Of a stretch of DNA of 64,000 nt, positions 42,556-51,624 are shown one piece after another. This DNA comes from Aneurinibacillus aneurinilyticus ATCC 12856 (GTDB lineage Bacteria; Bacillota; Bacilli; Aneurinibacillales; Aneurinibacillaceae), in assembly GCF_000466385.1 (NCBI RefSeq), contig NZ_KE952672.1, positions 1-64,000 on the forward strand, read 5' to 3'. The position numbers and the translations under genes are program-made. Within the stretch, counting starts at the first letter, position 1. Every line of letters begins with the position of its first letter. The notes below the pieces were generated by a model that worked only from the letters and a program-made list of their open reading frames with translations, did no database searches and had not been told where the DNA came from.

Positions 42556-42851
42556 TGGAGGAGTTTGGTGTGACGAGGACCGACATGGCGCCAATGGATC
42601 AGGTGCAGCGCATACCGGTTACAGAAGTTTTCATCGATATTTATGATCCGACCATTTGCTTAAATCGCTGCGTTAATAAGCCTTGCACATATTTCTGTCC
42701 GACACAGGTATATCAATGGCAGGATAATCAGGTGGTTATCAATCAGGATCGGTGCGTGGAATGCGGAGCTTCGGTAATGGGGTGCCCATACGGCAATATT
42801 GACTGGAAATATCCTCCGGGCGGCACTGGAGTTGTGATAAAACATGGATAA
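42555..42851 (+). CDS. fixX: FixX-like ferredoxin
   Basis: This 98-residue ferredoxin carries two Cys clusters: CLNRCVNKPCTYFCPTQVY and RCVECGASVMGCPYGNIDW, the FixX pattern also found at the C-terminus of ETF:quinone oxidoreductase. It binds an Fe-S cluster and works with FixC. Its ATG overlaps the fixC stop (TGATG), and GGGAGGTG is just upstream, so it is translationally coupled. Confidence 0.92.
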   Translation: MEEFGVTRTDMAPMDQVQRIPVTEVFIDIYDPTICLNRCVNKPCTYFCPTQVYQWQDNQVVINQDRCVECGASVMGCPYGNIDWKYPPGGTGVVIKHG

Positions 42852-42997
42852 GCCTTCCCCCTTCATGAAATGTCCGATATAATAAAAAATTGAGAGTAAT
42901 TTCTCATAATGCCCCATGATTTTGACCGGAAGCCTGGTTATAAAGCAATTCGATAGAAACCATGGGGACAGGAGATTGGGAAAAGGGGTAGGAGACC

Positions 42998-44527
42998 ATG
43001 AATCAATTTAAAGACAGCGTATACCAGCTGATCGTTGAAACATCCACCAACCTGCCGCCGGATGTGCGCCGTGCGGTTGCAAGCGCAAGAAAGAAGGAGA
43101 ACGCAGGTACGCGTGCCGCGCTTTCGCTTACAACGATTGCGCAAAATATTGAAATGGCGGAAACAAATGTGTCCCCCATCTGTCAGGATACCGGTATGCC
43201 GACATTTGAAGTGCATACACCGGTGGGGGCTAACCAGATCGAGATGAAAAAAGCCATCTGTGAAGCGATTGATCTGGCAACGAAGAACGGTAAGCTTCGT
43301 TCGAACTCTGTTGATTCGCTGACAGGGGAAAATAGCGGTAATAACCTCGGGCCTGGCACTCCGGTCATTCATTTCGAGCAGTGGGAAAAAGACGAAATTG
43401 AAGTAAAGCTTATCCTCAAAGGTGGCGGCTGTGAGAACAAAAATATTCAGTACAGTCTTCCAATGGAAATCGAAGGTTTGGGCAAAGCGGGCCGTGATCT
43501 CGATGGTATTCGTAAATGTATCCTACATAGCGTATACCAGGCACAGGGACAGGGCTGTAGCGCCGGATTCATCGGTGTAGGTATCGGTGGCGATCGTACA
43601 ACCGGTTATGCGCTTGCTAAAGAACAATTGTTCCGTAAAGTTGACGATGTGAACCCAAATCCGCAGTTGGCGGAATTGGAAAGCTATATTATGGAGAAGG
43701 CGAACGAACTTGGTATCGGAACGATGGGCTTCGGCGGCGAGACGACGCTTCTCGGCTGTAAAATCGGTGCGATAAACCGCCTTCCGGCCAGCTTCTTCGT
43801 ATCGGTCGCCTATAACTGCTGGGCGTTCCGCCGTCAAGGTGTGACGATTCATCCGGCCACCGGCGAAATTACAGGCTGGCTTTATAAGGATGGAACGGCT
43901 GATCTGCATGAAGGTGTACAGCAGCCAGAGCAGACGGAAGAGCGTCGTGAAGTGGTGCTGCAATATCCGATTACAGAAGAGCAAGTACGCAGCTTGAAGG
44001 TGGGCGATGTCGTAATCATCAATGGCTTGATGCATACGGGCCGTGATGCGTTCCACAAATATATGATGGATAATGACTGTCCGGTTGATTTGAATGGTGG
44101 CATTATTTATCATTGTGGACCGGTTATGCTTAAGGATGATAGCGGCGAATGGCATCTGAAAGCGGCAGGGCCGACAACAAGTATTCGGGAAGAGCCGTAT
44201 CAAGCAGATATTATGAAGAAATTCGGCATTCGCGTTGTTATCGGAAAAGGCGGAATGGGACCGAAAACATTGAAAGGCCTGCAGGAGCATGGCGGCGTTT
44301 ACTTAAACGCCATCGGCGGTGCTGCTCAGTATTACGCAGATTGTGTGAAGAAAGTTGAAGGTGTGGATTTCCTTGAATTCGGTATTCCAGAAGCGATGTG
44401 GCACTTGCAAGTAGAAGGCTTTGCTGCGATCGTAACGATGGATTCACACGGAAATAGTTTACATGCCGACGTAGATAAAAGCTCGCTGGAGAAATTGGCG
44501 AAATTTGCCGAACCGGTGTTTAATTAA
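42998..44527 (+). CDS. Class I (Fe-S) fumarate hydratase
   Basis: This 509-residue enzyme contains both the alpha domain (SPICQDTGMPTF with one cluster Cys, GGGCENKN with the second, QGCSAGFIGVGIGGDRTTGY with the third) and the beta domain (VGDVVIINGLMHTGRDAFHKYM, IGKGGMGPKTLKGLQEHGG). It interconverts fumarate and malate through an oxygen-sensitive [4Fe-4S] cluster. It differs from the class II FumC typical of Bacillus subtilis. GGGGTAGGAG precedes the ATG. The two-domain fusion is complete. Confidence 0.93.
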   Translation: MNQFKDSVYQLIVETSTNLPPDVRRAVASARKKENAGTRAALSLTTIAQNIEMAETNVSPICQDTGMPTFEVHTPVGANQIEMKKAICEAIDLATKNGKLRSNSVDSLTGENSGNNLGPGTPVIHFEQWEKDEIEVKLILKGGGCENKNIQYSLPMEIEGLGKAGRDLDGIRKCILHSVYQAQGQGCSAGFIGVGIGGDRTTGYALAKEQLFRKVDDVNPNPQLAELESYIMEKANELGIGTMGFGGETTLLGCKIGAINRLPASFFVSVAYNCWAFRRQGVTIHPATGEITGWLYKDGTADLHEGVQQPEQTEERREVVLQYPITEEQVRSLKVGDVVIINGLMHTGRDAFHKYMMDNDCPVDLNGGIIYHCGPVMLKDDSGEWHLKAAGPTTSIREEPYQADIMKKFGIRVVIGKGGMGPKTLKGLQEHGGVYLNAIGGAAQYYADCVKKVEGVDFLEFGIPEAMWHLQVEGFAAIVTMDSHGNSLHADVDKSSLEKLAKFAEPVFN

Positions 44528-44550
44528 TACGAGTTTTGTCGAACTGAAGA

Positions 44551-44580
44551 AGTCAGCAGATTCCCTGCTGGCTTTTTTTG
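44551..44580 (+). terminator. Fumarase terminator
   Basis: AGTCAGCAG (44551-44559) pairs with CTGCTGGCT (44565-44573), one G-U pair, then TTTTTT. Confidence 0.88.
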
Positions 44581-44629
44581 TATGGCAGAGTATAATGATT
44601 GAGAAAAGACTGTTGCCAAAAGGAGTGAA

Positions 44630-45868
44630 GTGCTGGTGCAGCCTCCCGTTTCCTATGAGGTTCTCCGTAGATATGCACGCACGATTACAGACCGGCATTT
44701 TATCGAGCTTGTGACGCATACCGAACTGGCGAGCAATATCCAAGTCGAGAAGCTGAACAATAGAAGATGGCGGTTTAAATTTTCTGTGCGCACCTTCTAC
44801 TTGCTTTATTTAATTTTTTACAGAAGGAAGGTAGGACGGGCACGTAAAAAATCGTTGCATGATGCTTACAGGATTGGCTATAAGATTGGAGCCAACAACG
44901 TTGGCTTCCAGACCACGCTTCTTTTTGCCAATTTATATCGAAGGACTTTTATGGATGGTGTACGAAGACTGTTTCGCGAAAAAGGGTATGGAGACTACGA
45001 ACGGGCTGAGAGCGTCGTGGATGAATTTGTTGATCAGTACTTGCTTGGTTATTTGGCTAAGAAAGAAAATACCATTGAACGCCTGCATGAACAAAGGATG
45101 GCTATTATGGGGCAGATGGCGGCCAGCATGGCACATGAAGTGCGTAATCCACTTTCGGCCATTGCTGGATTTCTAACGCTCATCCAGCAGGATGAACAGA
45201 TGGATAGACAAAAGCGCGAGGAATATATGCGTATCATTTTACATGAAACAAAAGAAACAAACAGAATTATCACTCAATTCCTTCAATTCTCGCGCAAGGG
45301 ACAGGCGGAAGATTCATCTCTTACTGCAGTATCGCTCGTGTCTTTACTTACAGAAGTACATGAATTCGTAAGGGCGAAAACCATTCAGGAAAATATCAAA
45401 TTTTACCTGTGTCTGCCTAGAGAGGATTTCATGATTCGGATACATCGGGAATCAATTAAGCAAGTGCTTGTCAATGTAGTTCATAATGCGTTTGAAGCTG
45501 TGCACAATCAAGAAAATCGTCGTGTGGACATATATGCGTATAGGAAGAATACAGAACAAGCACGCATCGAAATTGTGGATAATGGGCCCGGTATGTCCCT
45601 TGAAGTTCTGGATCGTGCATTTGAGCCATTCTATTCAACAAAAGATACGGGAACAGGCATTGGGCTTGCATTGAGTAAAGAGCTGGTTAAGAAAAGCGGG
45701 GGAGACATCCGTATTCTTACCGGACAATATGGTACAACCATTGTGATTACGCTGCCGGTGACACAGCGGGAGCGGGGCAAAGCAAAGGAAGGGAATGAAA
45801 ATAGTGAGTACATATACGATTGCAATGATACAGATGGACATTGTATTCGGGAATCCGGAGGAAAATAG
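44630..45868 (+). CDS. Soluble sensor histidine kinase
   Basis: This 412-residue kinase lacks membrane helices. Residues 1-150 form a basic domain I do not recognise. HisKA follows with His169 (MAASMAHEVRNPL), then HATPase with N box VVHNAFEAVHN, G1 DNGPGMS and G2 GTGIGLALSKELV. Kinases of this layout feed sporulation phosphorelays in Bacilli; no response regulator is adjacent. The start is GTG 44630 or 44636 after AAAGGAG. The C-terminal 30 residues beyond ITLPV overlap the next gene by 74 bases in another frame. Confidence 0.85.
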   Translation: MLVQPPVSYEVLRRYARTITDRHFIELVTHTELASNIQVEKLNNRRWRFKFSVRTFYLLYLIFYRRKVGRARKKSLHDAYRIGYKIGANNVGFQTTLLFANLYRRTFMDGVRRLFREKGYGDYERAESVVDEFVDQYLLGYLAKKENTIERLHEQRMAIMGQMAASMAHEVRNPLSAIAGFLTLIQQDEQMDRQKREEYMRIILHETKETNRIITQFLQFSRKGQAEDSSLTAVSLVSLLTEVHEFVRAKTIQENIKFYLCLPREDFMIRIHRESIKQVLVNVVHNAFEAVHNQENRRVDIYAYRKNTEQARIEIVDNGPGMSLEVLDRAFEPFYSTKDTGTGIGLALSKELVKKSGGDIRILTGQYGTTIVITLPVTQRERGKAKEGNENSEYIYDCNDTDGHCIRESGGK

Positions 45869-46601
45869 AAGGCGTGTTCGTGAATGGTTTGAAAAAATAA
45901 AAGAGCTGACGCCAAAGCCAAATATTGTGCTGCTGCCAGAGTTGTGGGATACTGGCTATGATTTGAAAAGGCTGGGTGAAATTGCCGATCCGGACGGTAC
46001 CTACGCGAAGGAAATGCTTGCTGAATTAGCGCAGCAATACGGGGTCTACCTTATTGGAGGCTCCATTGCAGAACAGAAGGCGGAAGGTACATATAACACC
46101 TCGTTCGTATTTACACCTGATGGACAATTGGTGCATGAATACCGCAAAGCCCACTTGTTTCGTTTGATGGAAGAGGAGAAATATCTACAGGCAGGACAAG
46201 AGCTTCCTGATTTTCGGATAGGAGATATGCCGGCGTTTCTGCAAATCTGTTATGATATTCGTTTTCCGGAAGGAATTCGCACAGGTGCGCTAACTGGAGC
46301 GGAAGTGCTGTTTGTCGTGGCAGAATGGCCTAATCCGCGCCTTGTACATTGGCGGCAGTTGCTTATTGCACGTGCAATTGAAAACCAGATGTATGTTGTG
46401 GCCTGTAACCGGGTAGGAAGCGACATAAACAATACATTTTTTGGTCACTCGCTCATCATTGATCCGTGGGGCGAAGTTATCGCTGAAGGCGGTGAAGAAG
46501 AAGGGATTGTTACAGGTACAATAAGCAGGGAGTTAGTAGCCGATGTACGCAACAGGATTCCGATTTTTTCAGATCGAAGGCCCCATTTGTATACGCTATA
46601 G
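45795..46601 (+). CDS. Carbon-nitrogen hydrolase (omega-amidase/NIT2-like)
   Basis: This 268-residue nitrilase-superfamily enzyme has the Glu-Lys-Cys triad: LLPELWDTGYD, EYRKAHLF and LQICYDIRFPE, with WPNPRLVHWRQLLIARAIENQ downstream. It matches the omega-amidase group (YafV/NIT2; MtnU in Bacillus), which hydrolyses alpha-ketoglutaramate or ketomethylthiobutyramate in transaminase salvage. The start ATG 45795 follows AAGGAAGGG closely; GTG 45804 is an alternative. It overlaps the kinase gene and probably shares its transcript. Confidence 0.88.
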   Translation: MKIVSTYTIAMIQMDIVFGNPEENRRRVREWFEKIKELTPKPNIVLLPELWDTGYDLKRLGEIADPDGTYAKEMLAELAQQYGVYLIGGSIAEQKAEGTYNTSFVFTPDGQLVHEYRKAHLFRLMEEEKYLQAGQELPDFRIGDMPAFLQICYDIRFPEGIRTGALTGAEVLFVVAEWPNPRLVHWRQLLIARAIENQMYVVACNRVGSDINNTFFGHSLIIDPWGEVIAEGGEEEGIVTGTISRELVADVRNRIPIFSDRRPHLYTL

Positions 46602-46618
46602 ATAGGCAGGACAAGAGG

Positions 46619-46647
46619 AAACGCGGGAGAAACTCCCGCGTTTTTTT
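46619..46647. terminator. Bidirectional terminator
   Basis: AAACGCGGGAG (46619-46629) pairs with CTCCCGCGTTT (46633-46643), then TTTT. Confidence 0.93.
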
Positions 46648-46675
46648 ACATATCGTGTACGATCCTAGCGTTTGA

Positions 46676-46876
46676 CTAGAAGAAGTCATCCTCGTTGTGG
46701 CGATTATCACGCACGGTGTCGATAGCGCCAAGCACGATATGTGCAAGGCCAAACCCTGCCAGTCCCCAGGCGTATGGATTATCAACCCTGTTATCGGTGT
46801 GCCGGCGGTTCAACATGCTAACACCGGTCAATGTAACGGCTGTTCCGAGCGCAATTGGAATAATACCCTTTCTCAT
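46676..46876 (-). CDS. Small membrane protein, unknown
   Basis: This 66-residue protein starts MRKGIIPIALGTAVTLTGVS, a hydrophobic stretch, followed by a polar segment (NRRHTDNRVDNPYAW), a second hydrophobic helix (GLAGFGLAHIVLGAI) and an acidic tail ending DDFF. I do not recognise the family. AGGAGGTG lies at normal spacing before ATG 46876; the longer ORF has no site. Convergent with the hydrolase gene across a shared terminator. Confidence 0.65.
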   Translation of the reverse strand: MRKGIIPIALGTAVTLTGVSMLNRRHTDNRVDNPYAWGLAGFGLAHIVLGAIDTVRDNRHNEDDFF

Positions 46877-46993
46877 CAGTCCAACACCTCCTCTTAACAG
46901 CATGCCCGGACAGTTTATCCGATATGTTTGGCATTGTTTTCTTAATAATTGTAGTAGAATAAAAGAGAAGATTGTGGGAAAGGAAGTTGGTGG

Positions 46994-47902
46994 ATGGTTT
47001 ACTGGCGTTCTGTTCTGTTTGTTTTTTTAGGTGCATGTAGTTATGGCATGTTATCGACATTTGTAAAGCTTGCGTATAAGGCAGGCTTCTCGCCTGGAGA
47101 AGTGAGCGGCAGTCAGATGTTTTTAGCAATGGTTTGCATGTGGGGAGTTGCACTCTTGTTTTCGCGGCAAAGAATTGGGACAAAGCAGTGTATTGCGCTG
47201 ATGGGAGTTGGTGTTGCGAGTGGACTGACCGGCATTCTTTATTATCAATCATTGCAGTATGTACCGGCTTCGATAGCAATCGTTCTTCTGTTTCAGTTTA
47301 CATGGATCGGTGTAATTATTGCAGCAATTATGGAACGTAAGAAACCAGGCATAGAGAAGATAGTGGCTCTTGTATTGTTGATGGTCGGTACACTGCTTTC
47401 CGGAAACGTATTTACTGGTGAATTCGGGCAATTTAATCTCATTGGGATTGTATTCGGATTGCTGTCGGCGATTACGTATGCGCTGTTTGTTATTTTTAGC
47501 GGCAGGGCAGCATCTGGTGAGCTTTCACCCTATACGCGCGCGGCCGTTACTTTAACGGGGGCAATGCTAGTTACATTTATCATCTATCCTCCCTCGTTTC
47601 TTATAAACGGTGCGCTAATGTCAGATTTGTTACTGTATGCGTTGCCGCTGGCACTATTTGGTGGCATTATTCCTGTTCTCTTTTTTACACTAGGCGTATC
47701 GCATATTGGGGGCGGGCTGGCTACGATTCTAAGTGCTGCCGAGCTGCCGACTGCGGTGCTGCTGTCCAGAATCGTATTGCATGAGAATGTAACCATGCTG
47801 CAGTGGCTCGGTGTTTTAATTATTCTAGGCGGGATTGCTTTTCCTGAGTTTGTGCGTAAACGGCGGGCAAATCGTATGCAAACGGATATAATATCAATGT
47901 AA
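46994..47902 (+). CDS. EamA/DMT-family transporter
   Basis: This 302-residue protein has ten hydrophobic segments in two EamA repeats; LYYQSLQYVPASIAIVLLFQFTWIGVIIAAIMERKKP closes the first repeat, and AELPTAVLLSRIVLHENVTMLQWLGVLIILGGI closes the second. The substrate is unknown. AAGGAAG precedes the ATG. Its downstream neighbour, the M42 peptidase, starts 59 bases later without a terminator, so the two may be co-transcribed. Confidence 0.88.
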   Translation: MVYWRSVLFVFLGACSYGMLSTFVKLAYKAGFSPGEVSGSQMFLAMVCMWGVALLFSRQRIGTKQCIALMGVGVASGLTGILYYQSLQYVPASIAIVLLFQFTWIGVIIAAIMERKKPGIEKIVALVLLMVGTLLSGNVFTGEFGQFNLIGIVFGLLSAITYALFVIFSGRAASGELSPYTRAAVTLTGAMLVTFIIYPPSFLINGALMSDLLLYALPLALFGGIIPVLFFTLGVSHIGGGLATILSAAELPTAVLLSRIVLHENVTMLQWLGVLIILGGIAFPEFVRKRRANRMQTDIISM

Positions 47903-47961
47903 CTGAGCAGTCTTCTATTATATAGCTTGATATGACTAAAAAATTGAAGAGGATGGGATGT

Positions 47962-49032
47962 ATGGATAAGCAGATGACTTTGTTCCGGCGGTTAACGGAG
48001 GCCTGCGGTGCCCCAGGTTTTGAAGAGGATATACGTGGGATTATGCGTGAATACATAAGTAAAACGACAGAAGAAATCATATATGACAACCTTGGAGGTA
48101 TTTTTGGTGTATTGCGCGGGAATGAGAGCGGTCCGAAAATCATGGTAGCCGGTCATATGGATGAGGTCGCATTCATGGTGACGCGGATTACGGATAAAGG
48201 TTTTATTCAATTTCAACCGTTAGGCGGCTGGTGGAGTCAAGTATTGCTGGCACAGCGGGTACAGATTGTGACTGCGGATGGGATAGTGATGGGAATTATT
48301 AGTTCGATTCCGCCGCATGTATTGCCTCAGGGTCGAAGAAACAAACCAATGGAGATAAAAGATATGTTCATTGATGTGGGGGCGGATAACAAGGAAGATG
48401 CGGAGCGTATGGGAATTCGCCAGGGCCAGCCTATCCTCCCAGTTTGTCCGCTTACGGTAATGGGCAATCCGAAAAAGCTCATGGCGAAAGCATGGGATAA
48501 TCGATACGGCTGCGCACTTGCTATTGAGATGATGCAAGAAATGAAAGAAGAGGAGCATCCAAATATAATTTATGGCGGTGCTACGGTGCAGGAAGAGGTA
48601 GGTCTGCGTGGTGCGGGTGTTGCTGCAAATATGATTGAGCCGGACCTATTTTTTGCATTGGATGCAAGCCCGGCAGGGGATATTCCAGGCGTTCAGGACG
48701 GCGTGGGAAAACTTGGAGACGGTCTTCTGATGCGGATTATGGATCGGACAATGGTCACCCTGCCAGGCCTGCGCGACTTCATGATTGACACGGCAGAAGA
48801 ATTAGGGATTCGTTATCAGTTCTTCGTATCGCCTGGCGGTACGGATGCAGGCAGAGTACATTTGACAGGCAAAGGAGTACCGTCCGCTGTCATTGGCATT
48901 CCGGCGCGCTACATCCATAGCCACGCTGCCATTATTCATCATGATGATTATGAAGCGGCAAAGCAATTATTGCTGGCGCTGCTTAAGCGAATCGATACCG
49001 ATACGCTCGGGCGCATCAAGGAACGACAGTAA
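47962..49032 (+). CDS. M42-family aminopeptidase
   Basis: This 356-residue metallopeptidase has the M42 zinc-ligand pattern: [38 protein letters not shown] (catalytic Glu pair), ALDASPAGD and [15 protein letters not shown]. These cytoplasmic enzymes form dodecameric tetrahedral aminopeptidases (glutamyl or deblocking). ATG 47962 follows GAGGATGGG. A protein of unknown function begins 17 bases after its stop and likely shares the mRNA. Confidence 0.92.
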   Translation: MDKQMTLFRRLTEACGAPGFEEDIRGIMREYISKTTEEIIYDNLGGIFGVLRGNESGPKIMVAGHMDEVAFMVTRITDKGFIQFQPLGGWWSQVLLAQRVQIVTADGIVMGIISSIPPHVLPQGRRNKPMEIKDMFIDVGADNKEDAERMGIRQGQPILPVCPLTVMGNPKKLMAKAWDNRYGCALAIEMMQEMKEEEHPNIIYGGATVQEEVGLRGAGVAANMIEPDLFFALDASPAGDIPGVQDGVGKLGDGLLMRIMDRTMVTLPGLRDFMIDTAEELGIRYQFFVSPGGTDAGRVHLTGKGVPSAVIGIPARYIHSHAAIIHHDDYEAAKQLLLALLKRIDTDTLGRIKERQ

Positions 49033-49049
49033 CAGTAAGGAGGCCTGCT

Positions 49050-49565
49050 GTGCAGTACTTGTATTTACACAGAGTTACACAGCCTGAGAAGCAAGCGGTG
49101 CAGTATATATACCAATTCGATGACCATAATCTTTCACCGAGCAACCTGGTAATCCGCAAGCTATTTTACTGCATGCTGGATACGCTACAAGCTGAGCTGA
49201 CAGGGGTGGAAATAGAATATAATGATGCGGCAATGGTAAAGTTGGTGGGGATGGAACAGGCAGTAGCTTTTCTCACGGTAATGGGTGCTCGTGAAGCTGA
49301 GCAGCATGAGTACTGGCAAGAAGGGGTACTGCTCAGCCGGACGTTTACGACAGAATTGACACCTGTACGTCTTGAGTACTTCTACTCTCTCAAGGATCTG
49401 GATATTGCATATCGCCTGCGTTTTGTGAGAAACGGAGAAGAACGCATTCAGATATACTTTGCGGAAACGCTTCGTTGTTTGCTTCCTGAGGCAAAAGAAG
49501 AGGCTTTTTTGGCGCATTTAACGAAGCAGCGTGTACCTCATAAAGTTTTGGGGGAGAACCGTTAA
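49050..49565 (+). CDS. Hypothetical protein, 171 residues
   Basis: This soluble-looking protein begins MQYLYLHRVTQPEKQAVQYI and mixes helical and strand segments; no signal peptide or motif is recognised. AAGGAGG lies six bases before the GTG start at 49050. Tight spacing to the M42 aminopeptidase suggests a shared operon and perhaps a shared process, which cannot be named from sequence. Confidence 0.7.
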   Translation: MQYLYLHRVTQPEKQAVQYIYQFDDHNLSPSNLVIRKLFYCMLDTLQAELTGVEIEYNDAAMVKLVGMEQAVAFLTVMGAREAEQHEYWQEGVLLSRTFTTELTPVRLEYFYSLKDLDIAYRLRFVRNGEERIQIYFAETLRCLLPEAKEEAFLAHLTKQRVPHKVLGENR

Positions 49566-49614
49566 AATTTTGTCGATTTTTGCTTAAAAACAACCATTTT
49601 TCCTAAATTTTCTA

Positions 49615-49712
49615 TTGTTTATTGCCGAATTTTATATTATTCTTTTTATGACAACTTATTCAATTGGTTGAGAGTTGTTGTTTTAGCTCCGCTTTGGCGG
49701 GGCCTTTTTTTT
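49615..49712 (+). ncRNA. Candidate small RNA with terminator
   Basis: TTGTTT (49615-49620), 17 bases, TATTCT (49638-49643) could start a short transcript. It would contain the hairpin ACAACT/AGTTGT (about 49651-49677) and end at the terminator GCTCCGC (49686-49692) with GCGGGGC (49697-49703) plus eight Ts. Alternatively the terminator just closes the upstream peptidase operon. Confidence 0.35.
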
Positions 49713-49757
49713 CGACAAAAATTTTTGCCGGTCCAGCCTTGGCGCCACAAAACGGCC

Positions 49758-49810
49758 GTGTCCCTTCCTTGTGAGAAAAAGATGAGGGAACACGTCGACG
49801 CGTGTCCCCT
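49758..49810. other. Mutually exclusive hairpins (GTGTCCC/GGGAACAC elements)
   Basis: GTGTCCCT (49758-49765), AGGGAACAC (49785-49793) and GTGTCCCCT (49802-49810) can form either of two hairpins that share the middle arm; the second is extended by ACACG/CGTGT. This lies in the 163 noncoding bases past the acyl-CoA ligase stop. The remainder of 49811-49875 shows nothing. Confidence 0.45.
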
Positions 49811-49875
49811 CTTTCCTCCATCTTATGGATAATCAACAGGTGTGTATAAATATTGATTGTATAGCATGTAGAGAG

Positions 49876-51468
49876 TTAGTTAACTAGCCGGTCGGCCTTT
49901 TTCCAGAATGGCTCACGCAGAACGACCTTTTGGATTTTACCGGAAGCGGTCTTTGGAAGCTCTGTAACGAACTGTACCGACTTCGGGCATTTGAAGTGTG
50001 CCATACGTTCCCGGCAGAAAGAAATAATCTGCTCCTCGGTTACGTTTGCATCCTCATGTAGAACACAAACCGCGTGCGGCACTTCGCCCCACTTTTCGTG
50101 CGGTACGGCAATGATGGCTGCTTCCAGGATATCCGGGTGCTCGTACAGTGTACCTTCAACCTCGATTGAGGAAATGTTTTCGCCGCCGCTGATGATAATG
50201 TCTTTCTTACGGTCGACAATATCAATATAGCCATTCTCATCGATCGTAGCCATATCTCCGGTATGATACCATCCATTAATGATGGAACGGGCCGTTTCTT
50301 CTGGCTGCAGCCAGTAGCCGTCCATCACAGAATTGGAACGGCAGATGACTTCACCTACTTCCTGACCATCAGGTTTAACATCTTCTCCGTCTTCGTTTAT
50401 TACGCGAGCCTCCACATTAATCATGCTAATGCCAGCTTTCGCTTTCAGCCTATGGATACGCTCTTCGTCACCCTCATCGCGAATGGCTTTCTTAATATGG
50501 CCGACGGTGATGAACGGGGCAACTTCTGTCATTCCGTATACTTGTAAAAAAGTCCAGCCAAGTTCCTGTTCAACCGCTTTAACAAACGATGGCGGCGGAG
50601 CAGAACCGGCAATGACTACACGAACATTTTGCCGAATGTTCGTCGTTTTGGCCGCAGGTTCATTCAAGATCATATTCAGTACAGTTGGTGCCATACAGGC
50701 GACCGTTATACCTTCCGTTTCAACCAAATGTACAATGTGTGCTGCATCAATTTTACGCAGCATAACGTGTGTAGCACCCATTCCTGTAAAAGAGAACGGT
50801 GTACCCCATCCGTTCACATGAAACATTGGCAACGTATGAAGAAGAATATCCTCATCTTCGGCACGCGTATGGATAATCGTATTGATTGCGTTCATATACA
50901 GGCTACGATGTGTTTGAACCACACCTTTGGGCCGCCCGGTCGTACCGCTCGTATATAGGATGGTTGCCATATCCCTCTCATCTACATCTTCATATACCGG
51001 GGCAGGCGAAGCGCTTTCAAGCATAGCATCATAAATAAGCCAACCGTTCCGGTTATCGAAGCCTTCCACCTGCAAGGAGACATAGTGCTTTACATTTGTA
51101 AGATTGGTCTTTACAGGTTCGATGAGCTGAGCAAGTTCGGCATCCACCAGAAACATCTTAGCGCCCGAATGATTAATAATGTATTCATAATCGGCGGGCA
51201 TGAGTCTGGTATTTAGCGGTACAATAACCGCACCCAGTAGAAAAGCAGCATAGAAAGCTTCGTACATTTCCAGACGATTCGGAGATAGTACGGCGATGCG
51301 ATCGCCTTTTACAATTCCGTTTGAGCGAAAGGCGTTCGCAAGGCGGTTTACACGTGTTTCGATTTCTGCGTACGTAAGGCGGCGTTCACCATCTATGACC
51401 GCTGTTTTTTGTGGATAATGATAAACCGCCCGTTTTAAGAAATCCTGAAGCAATAAAGGTACATACAT
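49876..51468 (-). CDS. Acyl-CoA synthetase (fatty-acid/medium-chain type)
   Basis: This 530-residue AMP-forming ligase has ILYTSGTTGRPKGVVQTHRS (P-loop), the QVYGMTEVAPFITVG A5 motif, GWYHTGDMATIDENGYIDIVDRKKDIIISGGENISS (A7-A8) and the catalytic Lys in PKTASGKIQK. It activates a carboxylic acid to its CoA thioester; chain length cannot be set, but the family includes medium- and long-chain ligases. ATG 51468 follows AGGAGGAG; the ORF extends upstream without a site. It is monocistronic. Confidence 0.92.
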   Translation of the reverse strand: MYVPLLLQDFLKRAVYHYPQKTAVIDGERRLTYAEIETRVNRLANAFRSNGIVKGDRIAVLSPNRLEMYEAFYAAFLLGAVIVPLNTRLMPADYEYIINHSGAKMFLVDAELAQLIEPVKTNLTNVKHYVSLQVEGFDNRNGWLIYDAMLESASPAPVYEDVDERDMATILYTSGTTGRPKGVVQTHRSLYMNAINTIIHTRAEDEDILLHTLPMFHVNGWGTPFSFTGMGATHVMLRKIDAAHIVHLVETEGITVACMAPTVLNMILNEPAAKTTNIRQNVRVVIAGSAPPPSFVKAVEQELGWTFLQVYGMTEVAPFITVGHIKKAIRDEGDEERIHRLKAKAGISMINVEARVINEDGEDVKPDGQEVGEVICRSNSVMDGYWLQPEETARSIINGWYHTGDMATIDENGYIDIVDRKKDIIISGGENISSIEVEGTLYEHPDILEAAIIAVPHEKWGEVPHAVCVLHEDANVTEEQIISFCRERMAHFKCPKSVQFVTELPKTASGKIQKVVLREPFWKKADRLVN

Positions 51469-51578
51469 CGTTTCTCTCCTCCTAAAAGTAAACAGATATT
51501 TACAAGTTCGTACAGATTCAAAATAACATAAAAATTCCAAAAAGAAAGATATTATTTTTGTCTTTTTAAAGAAAAAAG

Positions 51579-51614
51579 AAACCCGAACGGCATGTTATAT
51601 GCTGTTCGGGTTTG
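51579..51614 (-). terminator. Terminator of the cax operon
   Basis: A 15-base arm (51579-51593) pairs with 51599-51613, one mismatch; on the minus strand a run CTTTTTTC follows. Confidence 0.88.
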
Positions 51615-51624
51615 CTATAGTAAG

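Noticed and set aside
43523-44290. 255-codon reverse frame opposite fumarase
   Set aside because: Shadow of a strongly conserved gene; no start signals.
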